Of a stretch of DNA of 64,000 nt, positions 36,937 through 47,270 are shown in pieces (position 1 is the first letter of the stretch; each line of letters starts with the position of its first letter). The translations under genes were made by a program, and so were the position numbers. A model generated the notes under the pieces. The model was not told the origin of the DNA, did no database searches, and saw only the letters and a program-made list of their open reading frames with translations. The DNA is from an uncultured Succinatimonas sp. (GTDB taxonomy: Bacteria; Pseudomonadota; Gammaproteobacteria; Enterobacterales; Succinivibrionaceae): assembly GCA_900317105.1 (NCBI GenBank), contig ONFP01000002.1, positions 1 to 64,000 of the forward strand, written 5' to 3'.

Positions 36937-39402
36937 TTAGAAGATGTTGTCAGAGCTTACACCTGAGGTATCAACTTCAGTCTGAACAGGAGCTCCTCGA
37001 CTGTCAGTTGCTGTGTTTTCTACACCATCATCTCCGACATCAGTCTCTGAAATTGTGGTACCGCCGCGGATACACCAGTCAGAAATCCCATGGTTTGAAC
37101 ATTTCTCCAGTCCTGCAGGAACAGGAATTGGAGCAGGAGGTGTTCCGGCCTGAGAGAGTTTTATAAACTCAGCCCAGATTGGCAGGGCAGAATAGGCACC
37201 GCCTTCTGGACCCTGAGTTCTTGACCATCCGAGATCTCTGTCTGAATCAAATCCCATCCAGGATGTAGCCACAATGTCTCCATTGAATCCTGAGAACCAG
37301 GCATCATGAACATTGTTTGTGGTGCCTGTTTTACCATGAAGATCTTCTCTTCCTGTTACGGCTTTTGCTCTTCCGCCAGTTCCCCAGTAGTTTCCTGAGA
37401 TACCGTGGCCACCGTATATAACTGAGCTCATCATGTCTCCGACAATAAATGCATTCTTATGGGAAAGCACCTGTGGGGCACTGTTTTCTGGTTCATCAAT
37501 ACCTTCAACATATTCAAGCTTGATGCCGTTTACTACTCTGTCTGGAGCATTTGGATCTGCTATTTTAGGTTTCTCCTCAAAGATAACCTGTCCATTCTTA
37601 ACAATTTTGGAAATCAGATAAGGAGTAATCTTGTAGCCTCCATTTGCAAAGGTTGCATAGCCAGTAACCAGCTGTAAAGGAGTTACTTCCACAGAACCTA
37701 AAGCCATTGATTCAACCTGCTGTGATTTTGGAAGATTAAAGCCGAACTTCTGAATATGTTCAACTGCATTCTGAACTCCGATTTGGCGGATTAGACGGAT
37801 TGAAACAACATTCTTTGAACGGGCAAGACCTTCTCTTAAAGTCATGGCACCGTCATAGCGGTTAGGAGAATTCTTTGGTACCCACCAGGTCATTGAGCCA
37901 GGATCCCAGGTTTTGATTGGAAGATCCTGGAAGATGGAGTTAATGTTAATTCCTCTTGCAACTGCTGCTGAGTATAGAAATGGTTTGAAGTTAGAGCCAG
38001 TTTGACGTACGGACTGGGAGGCTCTGTCAAATTTACTTTTGGCAAAGTCATATCCGCCAACAGTTGCCACAATACCACCAGTGTACTGGTTTAGAGCAAC
38101 AATAGCAGCCTCAACCTGTGGAATCTGAGTTAGGACATTTTCCTGCTTGTCATTTACGTAGTAGTAAATCAGATCACCTAATGCAACAACATCTGATACT
38201 TTCTTTGGTGATGGCCCCTGTCTTTTGTCAGATACAAAAGGTGCAGCCCATTTCATGTTGTCAAAGGTAATTTTTATCTCTGTATCCTTTCTGGCTATAG
38301 CTGTGCATACACCGTTTTCATCACTGATTTCTGTAACAATGGCTGGCTTGATGTAATGGAACTTATCTGCGTTATACAGATATTTTGCTCTGTCAAAGGT
38401 ATCTGGTGAGTAATCCTTGATTTTATTGATATTATCAGCAGCACCTCTGTAGCCGTGACGACGGTCATAGTCGGTAACTCCCTTGAACACAGCATAATTT
38501 GCAGCTTCCTGATCTTTTGAAAGAACGGTAGTGTAGATTTCATAACCGTCAAGGTAAGCCTGATCTCCATACTTGTCTAGTATGGCCTGACGTACGGCTT
38601 CTGCTACGTACGGTGCATAGGATTCAAGCTTTGAGGAGTGGAACTCTGCTCTGTAAGGCTCTGCTTCCGCTTTTTTGTATTCGTCTTCGGTAATAAATCC
38701 TAAAGAGAGCATTCTCTCTAAAACCAGATGTCTTCTTTCTCTTGATCGTTCTGGATTTGAGATTGGGTTTAGTATTGAAGGTGCCTTAGGAAGACCTGCA
38801 ATAGTTGCCATCTGTCCTAGAGTCAGTTCATCAAGATTTTTTCCATAGTAGGTCTGAGCTGCGGCTGCAACACCGTATGATCTGTGGCCTAAGGCAATCT
38901 TGTTTAGGTAAAGCTCAAAGATTTCTTCTTTTGTCAGAACCTGTTCGATTCTAAGAGAAATGAATATTTCCTTTAGTTTTCTCTGAATGGTTTTCTCTCT
39001 GGTCAGATAGAAATTTCTTGCTACCTGCTGAGTGATTGTACTTGCACCCTGACGAGCAGATGCTGCAGTAAGAGAAACAATGGCAGCACGGAATATACCG
39101 ATAGGATCAATTCCGCTGTGTTCATAAAAACGGGTATCCTCAATTGCCAGAAAGGCCTTTTTCAGTTTATCTGGAATTTTGTCAATTGATACTGGAATAC
39201 GTTTTGCTTCTCCAAATTCCCCAATAAGTTTATTATCTGCGGTGTAAATCTTCATTGGAGTTTCAAAACTGACTTCCTTTAATTTTTCTACGTCAGGAAG
39301 GTCGCCTAAAGCCTGATAATATAAACCAGCGCTGGCTACACCAATAGCTCCGATTCCGAATAATCCAGACCAAAGAGCAAATTTTAAATATTTAAAAAAC
39401 AC
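36937..39402 (-). CDS. mrcA: Penicillin-binding protein 1A (bifunctional transglycosylase/transpeptidase)
   Basis: Polymerises and cross-links peptidoglycan. The 821-residue protein has an N-terminal membrane anchor (residues 8-28) and a GT51 domain with catalytic Glu88 in FLAIEDTRFYEHSG. GASTITQQVARNFYL and RKLKEI follow, then an OB-like insertion typical of class A PBP1A. The transpeptidase domain has nucleophile Ser470 in TGSNFKPF, the SKN triad (529-531) and KTGTTN. The gene is convergent with the T6SS operon. mrcA near aroK is normal gammaproteobacterial synteny, but the pilMNOPQ genes often found between them are absent here. Confidence 0.95.
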   Translation of the reverse strand: MFFKYLKFALWSGLFGIGAIGVASAGLYYQALGDLPDVEKLKEVSFETPMKIYTADNKLIGEFGEAKRIPVSIDKIPDKLKKAFLAIEDTRFYEHSGIDPIGIFRAAIVSLTAASARQGASTITQQVARNFYLTREKTIQRKLKEIFISLRIEQVLTKEEIFELYLNKIALGHRSYGVAAAAQTYYGKNLDELTLGQMATIAGLPKAPSILNPISNPERSRERRHLVLERMLSLGFITEDEYKKAEAEPYRAEFHSSKLESYAPYVAEAVRQAILDKYGDQAYLDGYEIYTTVLSKDQEAANYAVFKGVTDYDRRHGYRGAADNINKIKDYSPDTFDRAKYLYNADKFHYIKPAIVTEISDENGVCTAIARKDTEIKITFDNMKWAAPFVSDKRQGPSPKKVSDVVALGDLIYYYVNDKQENVLTQIPQVEAAIVALNQYTGGIVATVGGYDFAKSKFDRASQSVRQTGSNFKPFLYSAAVARGININSIFQDLPIKTWDPGSMTWWVPKNSPNRYDGAMTLREGLARSKNVVSIRLIRQIGVQNAVEHIQKFGFNLPKSQQVESMALGSVEVTPLQLVTGYATFANGGYKITPYLISKIVKNGQVIFEEKPKIADPNAPDRVVNGIKLEYVEGIDEPENSAPQVLSHKNAFIVGDMMSSVIYGGHGISGNYWGTGGRAKAVTGREDLHGKTGTTNNVHDAWFSGFNGDIVATSWMGFDSDRDLGWSRTQGPEGGAYSALPIWAEFIKLSQAGTPPAPIPVPAGLEKCSNHGISDWCIRGGTTISETDVGDDGVENTATDSRGAPVQTEVDTSGVSSDNIF

Positions 39403-39757
39403 AAAAAGCCTCTGTTAAAACTTAGCATCTCTCATTTTGTGTGTATATTATATCTTATGCAATCTTGAAAACACACTGTTTAAGTATATGTCACCTTACT
39501 TCTCAGGTCCAAATGGTTCGTATTTTTCTGTCTATAAAAAAATGTGACGATATCTAAAGCTTTTATTATTTTTTTTACTAATTCTTTGTGATTTCATCAG
39601 ATTTTTTAAACAAAGCTCAATTATTACCATTTTGTTCAACTAAAATCTCAAATAGGAAGTAGCAAAATATTCCTAATTCGTTGAGATTATGATTGTTTTT
39701 CATTTCGTTAGGATTAGGCTGCTGTGTTTTATTTTTACGATAGATAGTGGTGTGGCT
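39403..39757. promoter_or_regulatory. Divergent intergenic region between mrcA and the nucleoside-type transporter
   Basis: No gene is visible in these 355 AT-rich nt. On the minus strand a TATAAT (39452-39447) lies about 45 nt upstream of the mrcA start and is the best -10 candidate, though its -35 is poor. Nothing else is distinctive apart from poly-T tracts. Confidence 0.4.
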
Positions 39758-41032
39758 ATGAGTATTAAGGTCCGTCTTGCTATATTGAACTTTCTTCATA
39801 TGGGAGCCTGGGGTGCCTATCTTATAAGTATGGGTAACTACTTTGTTCATATAGGCCTTGCAAACAGAATCGGCTCCTTCTACGCCTTAATAGGAATTGT
39901 TTCATTTTTTACCCCTACCATCGCAGGTATCATCGCTGACAGATATATTCAGCCAGTAAGAGTTCTAGGACTGTGTCATCTTCTGTGTGGTCTTGGAATG
40001 CTGGTGCTGTTCTATATAGGAGGATCTCCGGATGCCGGATTGCTTTATTCAAAAATGTATCTGGTATATTTCTTCTGTATAGCCTGCTATATGGGCTCAT
40101 ACTCACTAGTTCTTTCGGTATCTTATACGCTTTTGGAACAGGAACATCTGGATACCGTTAAGCACTTTCCTTCAATCAGAGTATTCGGTTCCATCGGCTT
40201 TGTTGTATTCATGTGGCTGACAGATCTGTTTAACTTTGAGGCTTCTGAAAAACAGTTCATGCTGTCAGGAATTGTAAGTCTTGTTTTCTTCCTTTATACC
40301 TTTACTCTTCCTGTATGTGAGCAGCAGAAACAGCTTAAGCATCAGACCCTAAGAGAAATGTTTGGTCTTAATGCCTTTGGTCTGTTTAAGAACAAGGAAC
40401 TATGTATATTCTTTATTTTCTCGGCTCTCTTAGGTATTAATCTGCAGATTGCCAATGCCTACGGAACTCCTTATCTTTCAAGTTTCTCCAGAATGGCTGA
40501 GTATGCAGACTCCTTTGCGGTTAAGCACTCAAATATTCTGTATTCTCTGTCTCAGATCAGCGAATGCGCCTGTCTGCTTCTGATTCCATTCTTCCTTAAG
40601 CGTTTTGGTATCAAGGCTGTAATGCTTCTGGCTATGGCTGCATGGGCTTTAAGATTCTTCTTTATGGGGGCTGGTAACCCAGGTTCTGGTTTATATCTGC
40701 TGATCCTCTCAATGATTGTCTATGGATTTGCCTTTGATTTCTTTGTAATTTCAAGCTCAATCTATATTGATAAAAAGGCACCAAATAACATACGTAGCAG
40801 TGCACAGGGCCTGTTCTGGATGATGGCAAATGGTGTCGGCTCTTCTGTTGGTTCGATGTTTGCCCAGTCTGTGATCAATATGAATACTGAAACCGACGGT
40901 ACAATAGACTGGTACCCAAGCTGGATGAGCTTCAGTATTTATGCTCTGGTTATCTGTATTCTGTTCTTCTTCATGTTCCATCCTAAGGTGGAAGAGGAGG
41001 AGACTAATCCTGCAGGAGAGAAACCTGTATAA
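39758..41032 (+). CDS. MFS transporter, nucleoside:H+ symporter (NupG/XapB) type
   Basis: A 424-residue, 12-helix permease. The N terminus (MSIKVRLAILNFLHMGAWGAYLISMGNYF) aligns with the NupG/XapB start, and the second helix pair PTIAGIIADRYIQPVRVLG carries the A-like GxxADR motif. The ATG at 39758 gives this conserved start; the longer frame from 39689 would add 23 residues unlike the family. Substrate is probably nucleosides, but the sequence alone does not prove it. It sits between mrcA and aroK with its own terminator, so it is an insertion into otherwise conserved synteny. Confidence 0.82.
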   Translation: MSIKVRLAILNFLHMGAWGAYLISMGNYFVHIGLANRIGSFYALIGIVSFFTPTIAGIIADRYIQPVRVLGLCHLLCGLGMLVLFYIGGSPDAGLLYSKMYLVYFFCIACYMGSYSLVLSVSYTLLEQEHLDTVKHFPSIRVFGSIGFVVFMWLTDLFNFEASEKQFMLSGIVSLVFFLYTFTLPVCEQQKQLKHQTLREMFGLNAFGLFKNKELCIFFIFSALLGINLQIANAYGTPYLSSFSRMAEYADSFAVKHSNILYSLSQISECACLLLIPFFLKRFGIKAVMLLAMAAWALRFFFMGAGNPGSGLYLLILSMIVYGFAFDFFVISSSIYIDKKAPNNIRSSAQGLFWMMANGVGSSVGSMFAQSVINMNTETDGTIDWYPSWMSFSIYALVICILFFFMFHPKVEEEETNPAGEKPV

Positions 41033-41072
41033 CATAAAGTTATCTTCTCCGTAGAAACAACAAAACAATTTC

Positions 41073-41137
41073 AAAACATAATTTCAACATCTGATCTGAA
41101 ACGAGGTTGATGTTGAATTATGTTTTTGTGTTTTTTT
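41073..41137 (+). terminator. Long-stem terminator after the NupG-type transporter
   Basis: The 5' arm (41073-41091, AAAACATAATTTCAACATC) and the 3' arm (41109-41126, GATGTTGAATTATGTTTT) form a long, nearly perfect stem, followed by TGTG and T7. Confidence 0.85.
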
Positions 41138-41275
41138 CTGTCCTGGATTTCAATTTTTCTTTTGATTTGTTTCCTATTTCTGTGCAACAGCCTCGTTTTT
41201 TGTTGAAAATTCTGAAAATGAAGTAGAATCTGACTAAATATCTTAATCAGTATATGAACAAAACGCGGAGCTGTA

Positions 41276-41794
41276 ATGTCCAGATCAGAAAAAAGCAGAA
41301 TTATTCTTGTAGGTCCAATGGGAGCTGGTAAAAGTTCAATTGGTAAATCACTGGCATTGCTTACACAGAAACCTTTTATCGATGTTGATGAAGAAATTGT
41401 CAGAACCACTTTAAAGAGTATCCCTGAGATTTTTGCAGAATCGGGGGAAAGTGGCTTTAGAAAAATAGAAACCGAAGTTTTAAAAAATTGTCTTAAATAT
41501 GATGCAGTGATCGCAACAGGAGGAGGAATTGTAACTTCTGATGAGAACCGACAGCTGATTAAGAATAATGGTTTTGTTGTTTATCTTTACGCAAGCGTTG
41601 ATACTCAGTATTTAAGAACTAAGAATGATTCAAATCGACCTATGATCGCCGTTGAAGATCCCAAGTCCAGATTAAATGAAATTTTTACCAGACGTAAGCC
41701 TTTATATGAGGAGGTTCAGGACTGTCTGGTTGATACTAATATTCAGACAATTAAACAATGTGTAGAACAGATTAAATCAGAAATCAGGAAATAA
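41276..41794 (+). CDS. aroK: Shikimate kinase
   Basis: Phosphorylates shikimate with ATP in chorismate synthesis. The 172-residue protein has Walker A GPMGAGKSSIGK, the shikimate-binding DVDEEI, FRKIETEVL and ATGGGIV, and the lid RPMIAVEDP. It begins the conserved aroK-aroB-damX-rpe-gph-trpS series. aroB starts 2 nt after its stop. Confidence 0.95.
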   Translation: MSRSEKSRIILVGPMGAGKSSIGKSLALLTQKPFIDVDEEIVRTTLKSIPEIFAESGESGFRKIETEVLKNCLKYDAVIATGGGIVTSDENRQLIKNNGFVVYLYASVDTQYLRTKNDSNRPMIAVEDPKSRLNEIFTRRKPLYEEVQDCLVDTNIQTIKQCVEQIKSEIRK

Positions 41795-41796
41795 AG

Positions 41797-42879
41797 ATGG
41801 AAAAAATAACAGTCGGACTTAATGAACGTACTTACCCTATATACATTGGAACATCTCAGCATTATGGTGAGTTGGTAAGAAAGGCCCTTCCAAAAATCAG
41901 AGATCTGATGGTTGTAACCAATGATACTGTTGGTCCTCTTTATTTTGATTCCCTGAAGAAACAGCTGGAAGAATCTGGATTTAAAGTCTGTGAGTGTGTT
42001 CTAAAGGACGGAGAAGCCTATAAAACCATCGATAGTTTCTGGGAAATTCAGACAGCTCTTTTAGAAAATAATTTTGCCCGCGACAGTGCCATTATAGCTC
42101 TTGGTGGTGGTGTTGTTGGTGATATGGCTGGTTTTGCTGCTTCAACTTATCAGCGAGGAATTCCTTTTATTCAGATTCCTACTACACTTTTAGCCATGGT
42201 TGATTCCTCTGTAGGAGGAAAGACAGCAATCAATCATCCTTTAGGAAAAAACATGATTGGAGCATTCTATCAGCCAAAAGCTGTAATTGCTGATCTTGAT
42301 ACTTTAAAGACTCTTCCCAAAAGAGAGCTTACCGCTGGCTTAGGTGAGGTTGTTAAGACTGCAATTATCTATGATGCTGAATTCTTCTGCTATCTTGAAC
42401 AGAATATAGATAAAGTCTTTTCCTATGATCTTGGGGTGATTGGCAGAATTGTAAAAAACTGCTGTCAGGTAAAGGCAAGCGTGGTTTCAGAAGATGAGAA
42501 AGAACATGGTCTTCGAGCAATTCTCAATTACGGTCATACCTTTGGTCATGCTATAGAGGCTTTTTTAGGGTTTGGAACCTGGCTTCACGGAGAAGCTGTT
42601 GGACTTGGCATGGTTATAGCGTCTGCACTTGGAAGAAAACGCGGTCTGATAAGTGCACAGGATGATGAGCGAATGCTACAACTGTGCAGAAAGGCTCTGC
42701 TTCCTGTAAAAATCCCAGAGAACATGACTGCAGATGATTTTATTAAGCATATGCGTCACGATAAAAAGGTAAGACAGGGGACAATCAGATATGTTCTTCC
42801 AACCTCAATCGGAAAAGTTGACATTTTTTCTGATGTAACCGATGAAGAGATAAAAAATTTAATTAACTCTCTGAAATAA
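41797..42879 (+). CDS. aroB: 3-dehydroquinate synthase
   Basis: Second step of the shikimate pathway. The 360-residue protein has the NAD-binding ALGGGVVGDMAGF, TTLLAMVDSSVGGKTAINHP, and the metal ligands in LNYGHTFGHAIE and WLHGEAVGLGM. Length and motifs are normal. The arrangement with aroK implies joint translation. Confidence 0.97.
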   Translation: MEKITVGLNERTYPIYIGTSQHYGELVRKALPKIRDLMVVTNDTVGPLYFDSLKKQLEESGFKVCECVLKDGEAYKTIDSFWEIQTALLENNFARDSAIIALGGGVVGDMAGFAASTYQRGIPFIQIPTTLLAMVDSSVGGKTAINHPLGKNMIGAFYQPKAVIADLDTLKTLPKRELTAGLGEVVKTAIIYDAEFFCYLEQNIDKVFSYDLGVIGRIVKNCCQVKASVVSEDEKEHGLRAILNYGHTFGHAIEAFLGFGTWLHGEAVGLGMVIASALGRKRGLISAQDDERMLQLCRKALLPVKIPENMTADDFIKHMRHDKKVRQGTIRYVLPTSIGKVDIFSDVTDEEIKNLINSLK

Positions 42880-43018
42880 TATAGTAAAATTCCAGTAGTT
42901 AATGAAAATAAAGTTCTAAGCCATTGTCTAACGGCAATCTAAGCTTTCAACTGTATATTCCTGTGCGGAAGCAAATTGTTTTGACACGGAATTATTTGGT
43001 CTTGCTATTGGGGATTCG

Positions 43019-44881
43019 ATGAAATATAAGAATTTTTCAACCGCTAAGTCTTTATTGGACTGCGTTAAGCATCTGCAGTCTGATTTGGAATACGGTGAAA
43101 AGATTATTTTTCTGACAGGTAATTCCGGAAGTGGCAGAACCAGTGTCTGTGAACATATTGTTAACGCACTGGATGAGAGTTTTTCGACAGTATTCATTCC
43201 CTGTCAGAGGGAGATGTCTATAGAACGTCTCAGACAGCTTTTCCTTCAGCAGGCGGCTCCTGCTGATAAATGGGACGAGACAATTCCTCTATATCAGAGT
43301 TTTAAATCCTTATCTATTCCTGTAAGACAGAAACTGTTGGTGGTCATTGATAATATCGACGATGTAATCACATCTTTTTCTGATGAGGTTTTTGAACTCT
43401 TTTCTCAGTTTTTAGGTCAAAATCGATTTTCTTTTTTGATCACGTCTCATCCTTTGTGGGCTCAGGCTAAGATCTCTTCTTCATTAAATGATAAGCTAGA
43501 AGTTAAAGAGTACGAGATTCCAAAAATCCCGATGCAGGAAGCTTTGGATATCAGCAGACAGCTGTTTTCACATGCTGGGCTTGAGAAAGTATATAACGTC
43601 ATTTTACCTAAATTACCTAATGCGCTGGAATCCTGCGATGGTAATCTGGGAAGAATCATCAAACTAACGGAGACTTTTATGGCAGATCCTATTGAAGTAG
43701 AGAAAGATCAGCAAAAACAGAATGCTGATAAGAATGTTTCTGAAGTGAAAAAACACAACAGTACCGGTATTTTTATTGCAATTGTCTGTGTTGTAATTGT
43801 TCTGGCCTGCCTGATTCCTGTATTTTTAGGTACCAACGTTGTAGATAAAATCCTAGGAAGAACTCCTCCTGAAGAACCTTCTAAACAGCAGGTTGAGGTT
43901 TCAACTTCCATAGCTGATCCTGCACAGGCCAATAAACTTACTTTCGGAGATGAAGATAAGAAAGATCAGAGTGTTAGTGATGATCCTTTAGCTGTATCCG
44001 CAGGTTCAATCGGTGACATTAAGGCTAATGGTCCAAAAGGTTCTGAAAAGGAAGCTGTCAAGGATGAAGGCGGTCTTCTTCCTAAGATAGACGGTGGTGT
44101 TGAGGCAGAGGAAGTTAAGTCTACCACAAAGAATTCTGTAACACTTCAGGGTGAAGCTCTTGAGGCTATCGAAGGCAAGGGGGCTGATGCAAAATCAGAC
44201 AATCCCAGGCGAGGATTGGCAGGATCTATAGATAAAAAGGAAAAAGAAAAGTCAGAGAAGGAAACAGCCGTTTCCAAATCTGACGAGATCTCTGCCAATA
44301 AGGAAGAAGCTCCTTTAGTTGTTTTACACAGAGAAAACAGTATCCTTTACAAGGATAAAATCCAGAAAGAGGATGAGGCAATTGCTCTAAAGCGTAAGGC
44401 TGATGAGGAAGCTGCAGCAAAACTGGCTGAGGCTCAGGCGCAGGCCAAAAGGGACTTAGCGGCTAAAGAGAAGGCAAAACAGAAAGCAGAGGCTAATTCT
44501 TCTGAAGTTAAGGAAACAGCTCAGACTCAGAAAAAGGCCGAACCTGCAAAAGCCTCAAAAACACCAGTTAGAAGAAGTTCAAAGGCATATGCCGGAGAGA
44601 ATTCTGAAATTGATTCTATGAACTCAAATCATTATACTCTTCAGGTGTTAGCCGGAACTGATAAATCCGCTCTGCAGAGAGCTGCCTCATATGTTGACGG
44701 CAAGTACTGGATTTATTCTACAGTCCGTAACGGAAGACCTTGGCATGTTCTTATTACAGGTGATTATGCCTCACCTCGTGCAGCTATTGATGCGAGCAGA
44801 AGTCTGCCTGCTTCTATAAGAAATGCAGGACCGTTTGCCAAGACTTTCGATAAAGTTAAATCAGAAATGAGATTGCAGTAA
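43019..44881 (+). CDS. damX: DamX-like cell-division protein (AAA-type N terminus, SPOR C terminus)
   Basis: A 620-residue inner-membrane protein. Residues 1-220 are an ATPase-like cytoplasmic domain (FLTGNSGSGRTSVCEHI is a Walker A-type loop with Arg for Lys; LLVVIDNIDDV is Walker B-like). One membrane helix (about 245-270) follows, then a long, charged, low-complexity periplasmic linker. The SPOR domain closes the protein (HYTLQVLAGTDKSALQRAAS to FAKTFDKVKSEM). SPOR domains bind denuded glycan at septa. Order after aroB matches E. coli, but dam, which follows damX there, is missing and rpe starts 2 nt downstream. Confidence 0.9.
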   Translation: MKYKNFSTAKSLLDCVKHLQSDLEYGEKIIFLTGNSGSGRTSVCEHIVNALDESFSTVFIPCQREMSIERLRQLFLQQAAPADKWDETIPLYQSFKSLSIPVRQKLLVVIDNIDDVITSFSDEVFELFSQFLGQNRFSFLITSHPLWAQAKISSSLNDKLEVKEYEIPKIPMQEALDISRQLFSHAGLEKVYNVILPKLPNALESCDGNLGRIIKLTETFMADPIEVEKDQQKQNADKNVSEVKKHNSTGIFIAIVCVVIVLACLIPVFLGTNVVDKILGRTPPEEPSKQQVEVSTSIADPAQANKLTFGDEDKKDQSVSDDPLAVSAGSIGDIKANGPKGSEKEAVKDEGGLLPKIDGGVEAEEVKSTTKNSVTLQGEALEAIEGKGADAKSDNPRRGLAGSIDKKEKEKSEKETAVSKSDEISANKEEAPLVVLHRENSILYKDKIQKEDEAIALKRKADEEAAAKLAEAQAQAKRDLAAKEKAKQKAEANSSEVKETAQTQKKAEPAKASKTPVRRSSKAYAGENSEIDSMNSNHYTLQVLAGTDKSALQRAASYVDGKYWIYSTVRNGRPWHVLITGDYASPRAAIDASRSLPASIRNAGPFAKTFDKVKSEMRLQ

Positions 44882-44883
44882 TC

Positions 44884-45555
44884 GTGAAAGAAAAGAATTT
44901 TTTGATAGCAGGTTCTATCCTGTCAGCAGATCTTTTAAATCTTGAAAGAGATGTAAAGGAAGCTTTAGATGTAGGTGTTGATGTAATTCATTTTGATGTA
45001 ATGGATTATCACTTTGTTCCAAATATGACATTTGGTCCAGCTTTTCTCAAAGCAATGAGAAAGAAGTTTCCTGATGCTGTATTTGATGTTCACCTGATGG
45101 TAACACCTGTAACAGAAAATATTGTTGATGATTACGCAAAGGCTGGCGCCAGCTGGATTTCCTTTCATCCTGAAGCCTGTGTCCACACTGAGCGAATGTT
45201 GACTCATATTCAGGAAATGGGAATTAAGGCTGGTATTGCATTAAATCCTTCAACCCCGCCACAGATGCTTCGTTATCTGTGGGATAAGCTTGATTTTGTG
45301 CTTGTAATGACCGTTAATCCTGGTTTTGGCGGACAGTCTACAATTCCGGCTACTCTGACCAAGGTTACTGATATTAAGGCAATGGCTAAGGCTGAGAACA
45401 GAGATATCCTAATTGAGGTAGATGGCGGAGTTAAGTCTTCCAACATCAAGGAGATTTCCTCATTCGGTGCCGAAGTCTTTGTTGTCGGTTCTGCATTCTT
45501 TGGCACATCCGATAAGAAAGCAGCCTTATCCTCATTACACAGTGCATTAGCTTAA
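44884..45555 (+). CDS. rpe: Ribulose-phosphate 3-epimerase
   Basis: Interconverts ribulose 5-phosphate and xylulose 5-phosphate. The 223-residue TIM barrel shows IAGSILSADLLNL, HFDVMDYHFVPNMTFGP, VHLMV, MTVNPGFGGQ and VDGGVKSSNI. The start is GTG at 44884, directly after the damX stop, so it depends on coupling. Confidence 0.96.
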   Translation: MKEKNFLIAGSILSADLLNLERDVKEALDVGVDVIHFDVMDYHFVPNMTFGPAFLKAMRKKFPDAVFDVHLMVTPVTENIVDDYAKAGASWISFHPEACVHTERMLTHIQEMGIKAGIALNPSTPPQMLRYLWDKLDFVLVMTVNPGFGGQSTIPATLTKVTDIKAMAKAENRDILIEVDGGVKSSNIKEISSFGAEVFVVGSAFFGTSDKKAALSSLHSALA

Positions 45556-45559
45556 TAAA

Positions 45560-46252
45560 ATGTCAAAGTTAAAGTCTCTCCCAGAGGCACTTCTTTTTGA
45601 CCTTGACGGCACTCTAGCAGACACAATTGTACAGCTTGCAAAAGCTGCGAGTGCGAGTGCCGTTGCTTTAGGTCTGACTCCTCCACCACAGAAAACTATT
45701 CAGGAATACGTCGGAAACGGTGTTAATATGCTGCTTGCCAGAGTTCTTGCCGGCAGATTTGATGTTACTCTTGATGATGTTGATAAAGATCTTCTTTTGA
45801 AGGCCAGAGCTGTATTTAATCAGGTGTATTCAGAGGGGCTGAAAACAGACTTCATGGTTTACGATGGAGTTGTTGATGGACTTAAATATTTTAAGGAAAG
45901 GGGAATAAAACTTGTGGTTGTTACCAATAAACCTCAAATTTTTGCCGATCCTTTGTTAAAATGCATGGGCATTTATGATTATTTTGATTTTGTTTTAGGC
46001 GGAGAAGTTCTAAAACAGAGAAAGCCTGATCCTGCACCATTACAGTATTGTCTTGATAAAATAGGCGTTCCCAACGATAGGGCAGTGATGATTGGTGATT
46101 CAGATAATGATATCATAGCAGGCCTGAATGCAAAGATTTGTACTGTCTTTTTTACTTATGGCTATAACCGAGCAAATATACAAGAGCTTGACATAGACTA
46201 TAAATTTGATAGTTTTACACAACTAATTGAACTAATAAAATCATTTAAATAA
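45560..46252 (+). CDS. gph: Phosphoglycolate phosphatase
   Basis: A 230-residue HAD hydrolase with the nucleophile motif LFDLDGTLADT, VVTNKP (motif II), KRKPDP-like QRKPDPAP and the acidic MIGDSDNDI. It removes phosphate from 2-phosphoglycolate, formed in DNA repair. The rpe-gph-trpS order supports the assignment over other HAD family members. Confidence 0.92.
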   Translation: MSKLKSLPEALLFDLDGTLADTIVQLAKAASASAVALGLTPPPQKTIQEYVGNGVNMLLARVLAGRFDVTLDDVDKDLLLKARAVFNQVYSEGLKTDFMVYDGVVDGLKYFKERGIKLVVVTNKPQIFADPLLKCMGIYDYFDFVLGGEVLKQRKPDPAPLQYCLDKIGVPNDRAVMIGDSDNDIIAGLNAKICTVFFTYGYNRANIQELDIDYKFDSFTQLIELIKSFK

Positions 46253-46264
46253 AGGTAAAGAAAA

Positions 46265-47269
46265 ATGTCTAAACCAATTATCTTCAGTGGTATCCAGCCA
46301 TCTGGTGAATTATCAGTAGGTAACTACATTGGTTCTTTACGCAACTGGGTTAAACTGCAGGATGATTATGACTGCATATATTGCGTAGTTAACGAGCACG
46401 CAATTACTGTTAGACAGGATCCAAAAGAGCTTCTGAGCCGCTCTTACGATACACTTGCGATTTTCCTTGCTGCTGGAATTGATCCTAATAAAAGCACTAT
46501 TTTCCTTCAGTCTCATGTTCCAGCCCACTGCCAGTTATCATGGGTTTTAAACTGCTATACTCAGGTTGGCGAGCTGAACAGAATGACTCAGTATAAGGAC
46601 AAGTCAAAGCGCTATGCTGACAATGTTACAGCTGGTCTTTTTGATTATCCTGTACTAATGGCCGCGGATATTCTTTTATATCAGGCAAATCTTGTTCCTG
46701 TTGGTGATGATCAGAAGCAGCACATCGAGATTACAAGAGATATTGCAACCCGTTTCAACAATCTTTACGGTGATACTTTCGTTCTTCCTGAGGGCTATTT
46801 CCCTAAGACAGGCGCAAGAGTTATGTCTTTACAGGAACCAACCAAGAAGATGTCTAAATCTGATGATAATCAGAATAACGTTGTAAGAATTCTTGAAGAG
46901 CCTAAGTCCATCATCAAGAAACTTAAGAAAGCTGTAACTGACTCAGATAATCCTCCTGTTATCAAGTATGACTGGGAAAACAAGCCTGGTGTATCTAACT
47001 TGCTGGAGATTCTGTCTGCATGTAACGGCAAGAGTATTGATGAGCTTGTAGAGCAGTACAAAGATTCAATGTATGGAACCTTTAAGTGTGATGTTGGTGA
47101 TGCTCTTGTTGCAATGCTAGAGCCAATCCAGACCAAATACAAAGAAATCAGAGCTGATCAGGGCTATCTCGATGAGGTTCTTAAGAACGGTGCTGTAAAG
47201 GCACGTGAGAGAGCTCAGAAAACTCTTGATGATGTCTACAAGAAAGTCGGCTTTGCTCTAGAAGTCTAA
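46265..47269 (+). CDS. trpS: Tryptophanyl-tRNA synthetase
   Basis: Charges tRNA-Trp. The 334-residue protein shows the class I HIGH-like [16 protein letters not shown] and the KMSKS motif in [27 protein letters not shown] is the tryptophan/ATP-binding segment. It ends the aroK series, and a terminator follows. Confidence 0.97.
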   Translation: MSKPIIFSGIQPSGELSVGNYIGSLRNWVKLQDDYDCIYCVVNEHAITVRQDPKELLSRSYDTLAIFLAAGIDPNKSTIFLQSHVPAHCQLSWVLNCYTQVGELNRMTQYKDKSKRYADNVTAGLFDYPVLMAADILLYQANLVPVGDDQKQHIEITRDIATRFNNLYGDTFVLPEGYFPKTGARVMSLQEPTKKMSKSDDNQNNVVRILEEPKSIIKKLKKAVTDSDNPPVIKYDWENKPGVSNLLEILSACNGKSIDELVEQYKDSMYGTFKCDVGDALVAMLEPIQTKYKEIRADQGYLDEVLKNGAVKARERAQKTLDDVYKKVGFALEV

Positions 47270-47270
47270 T

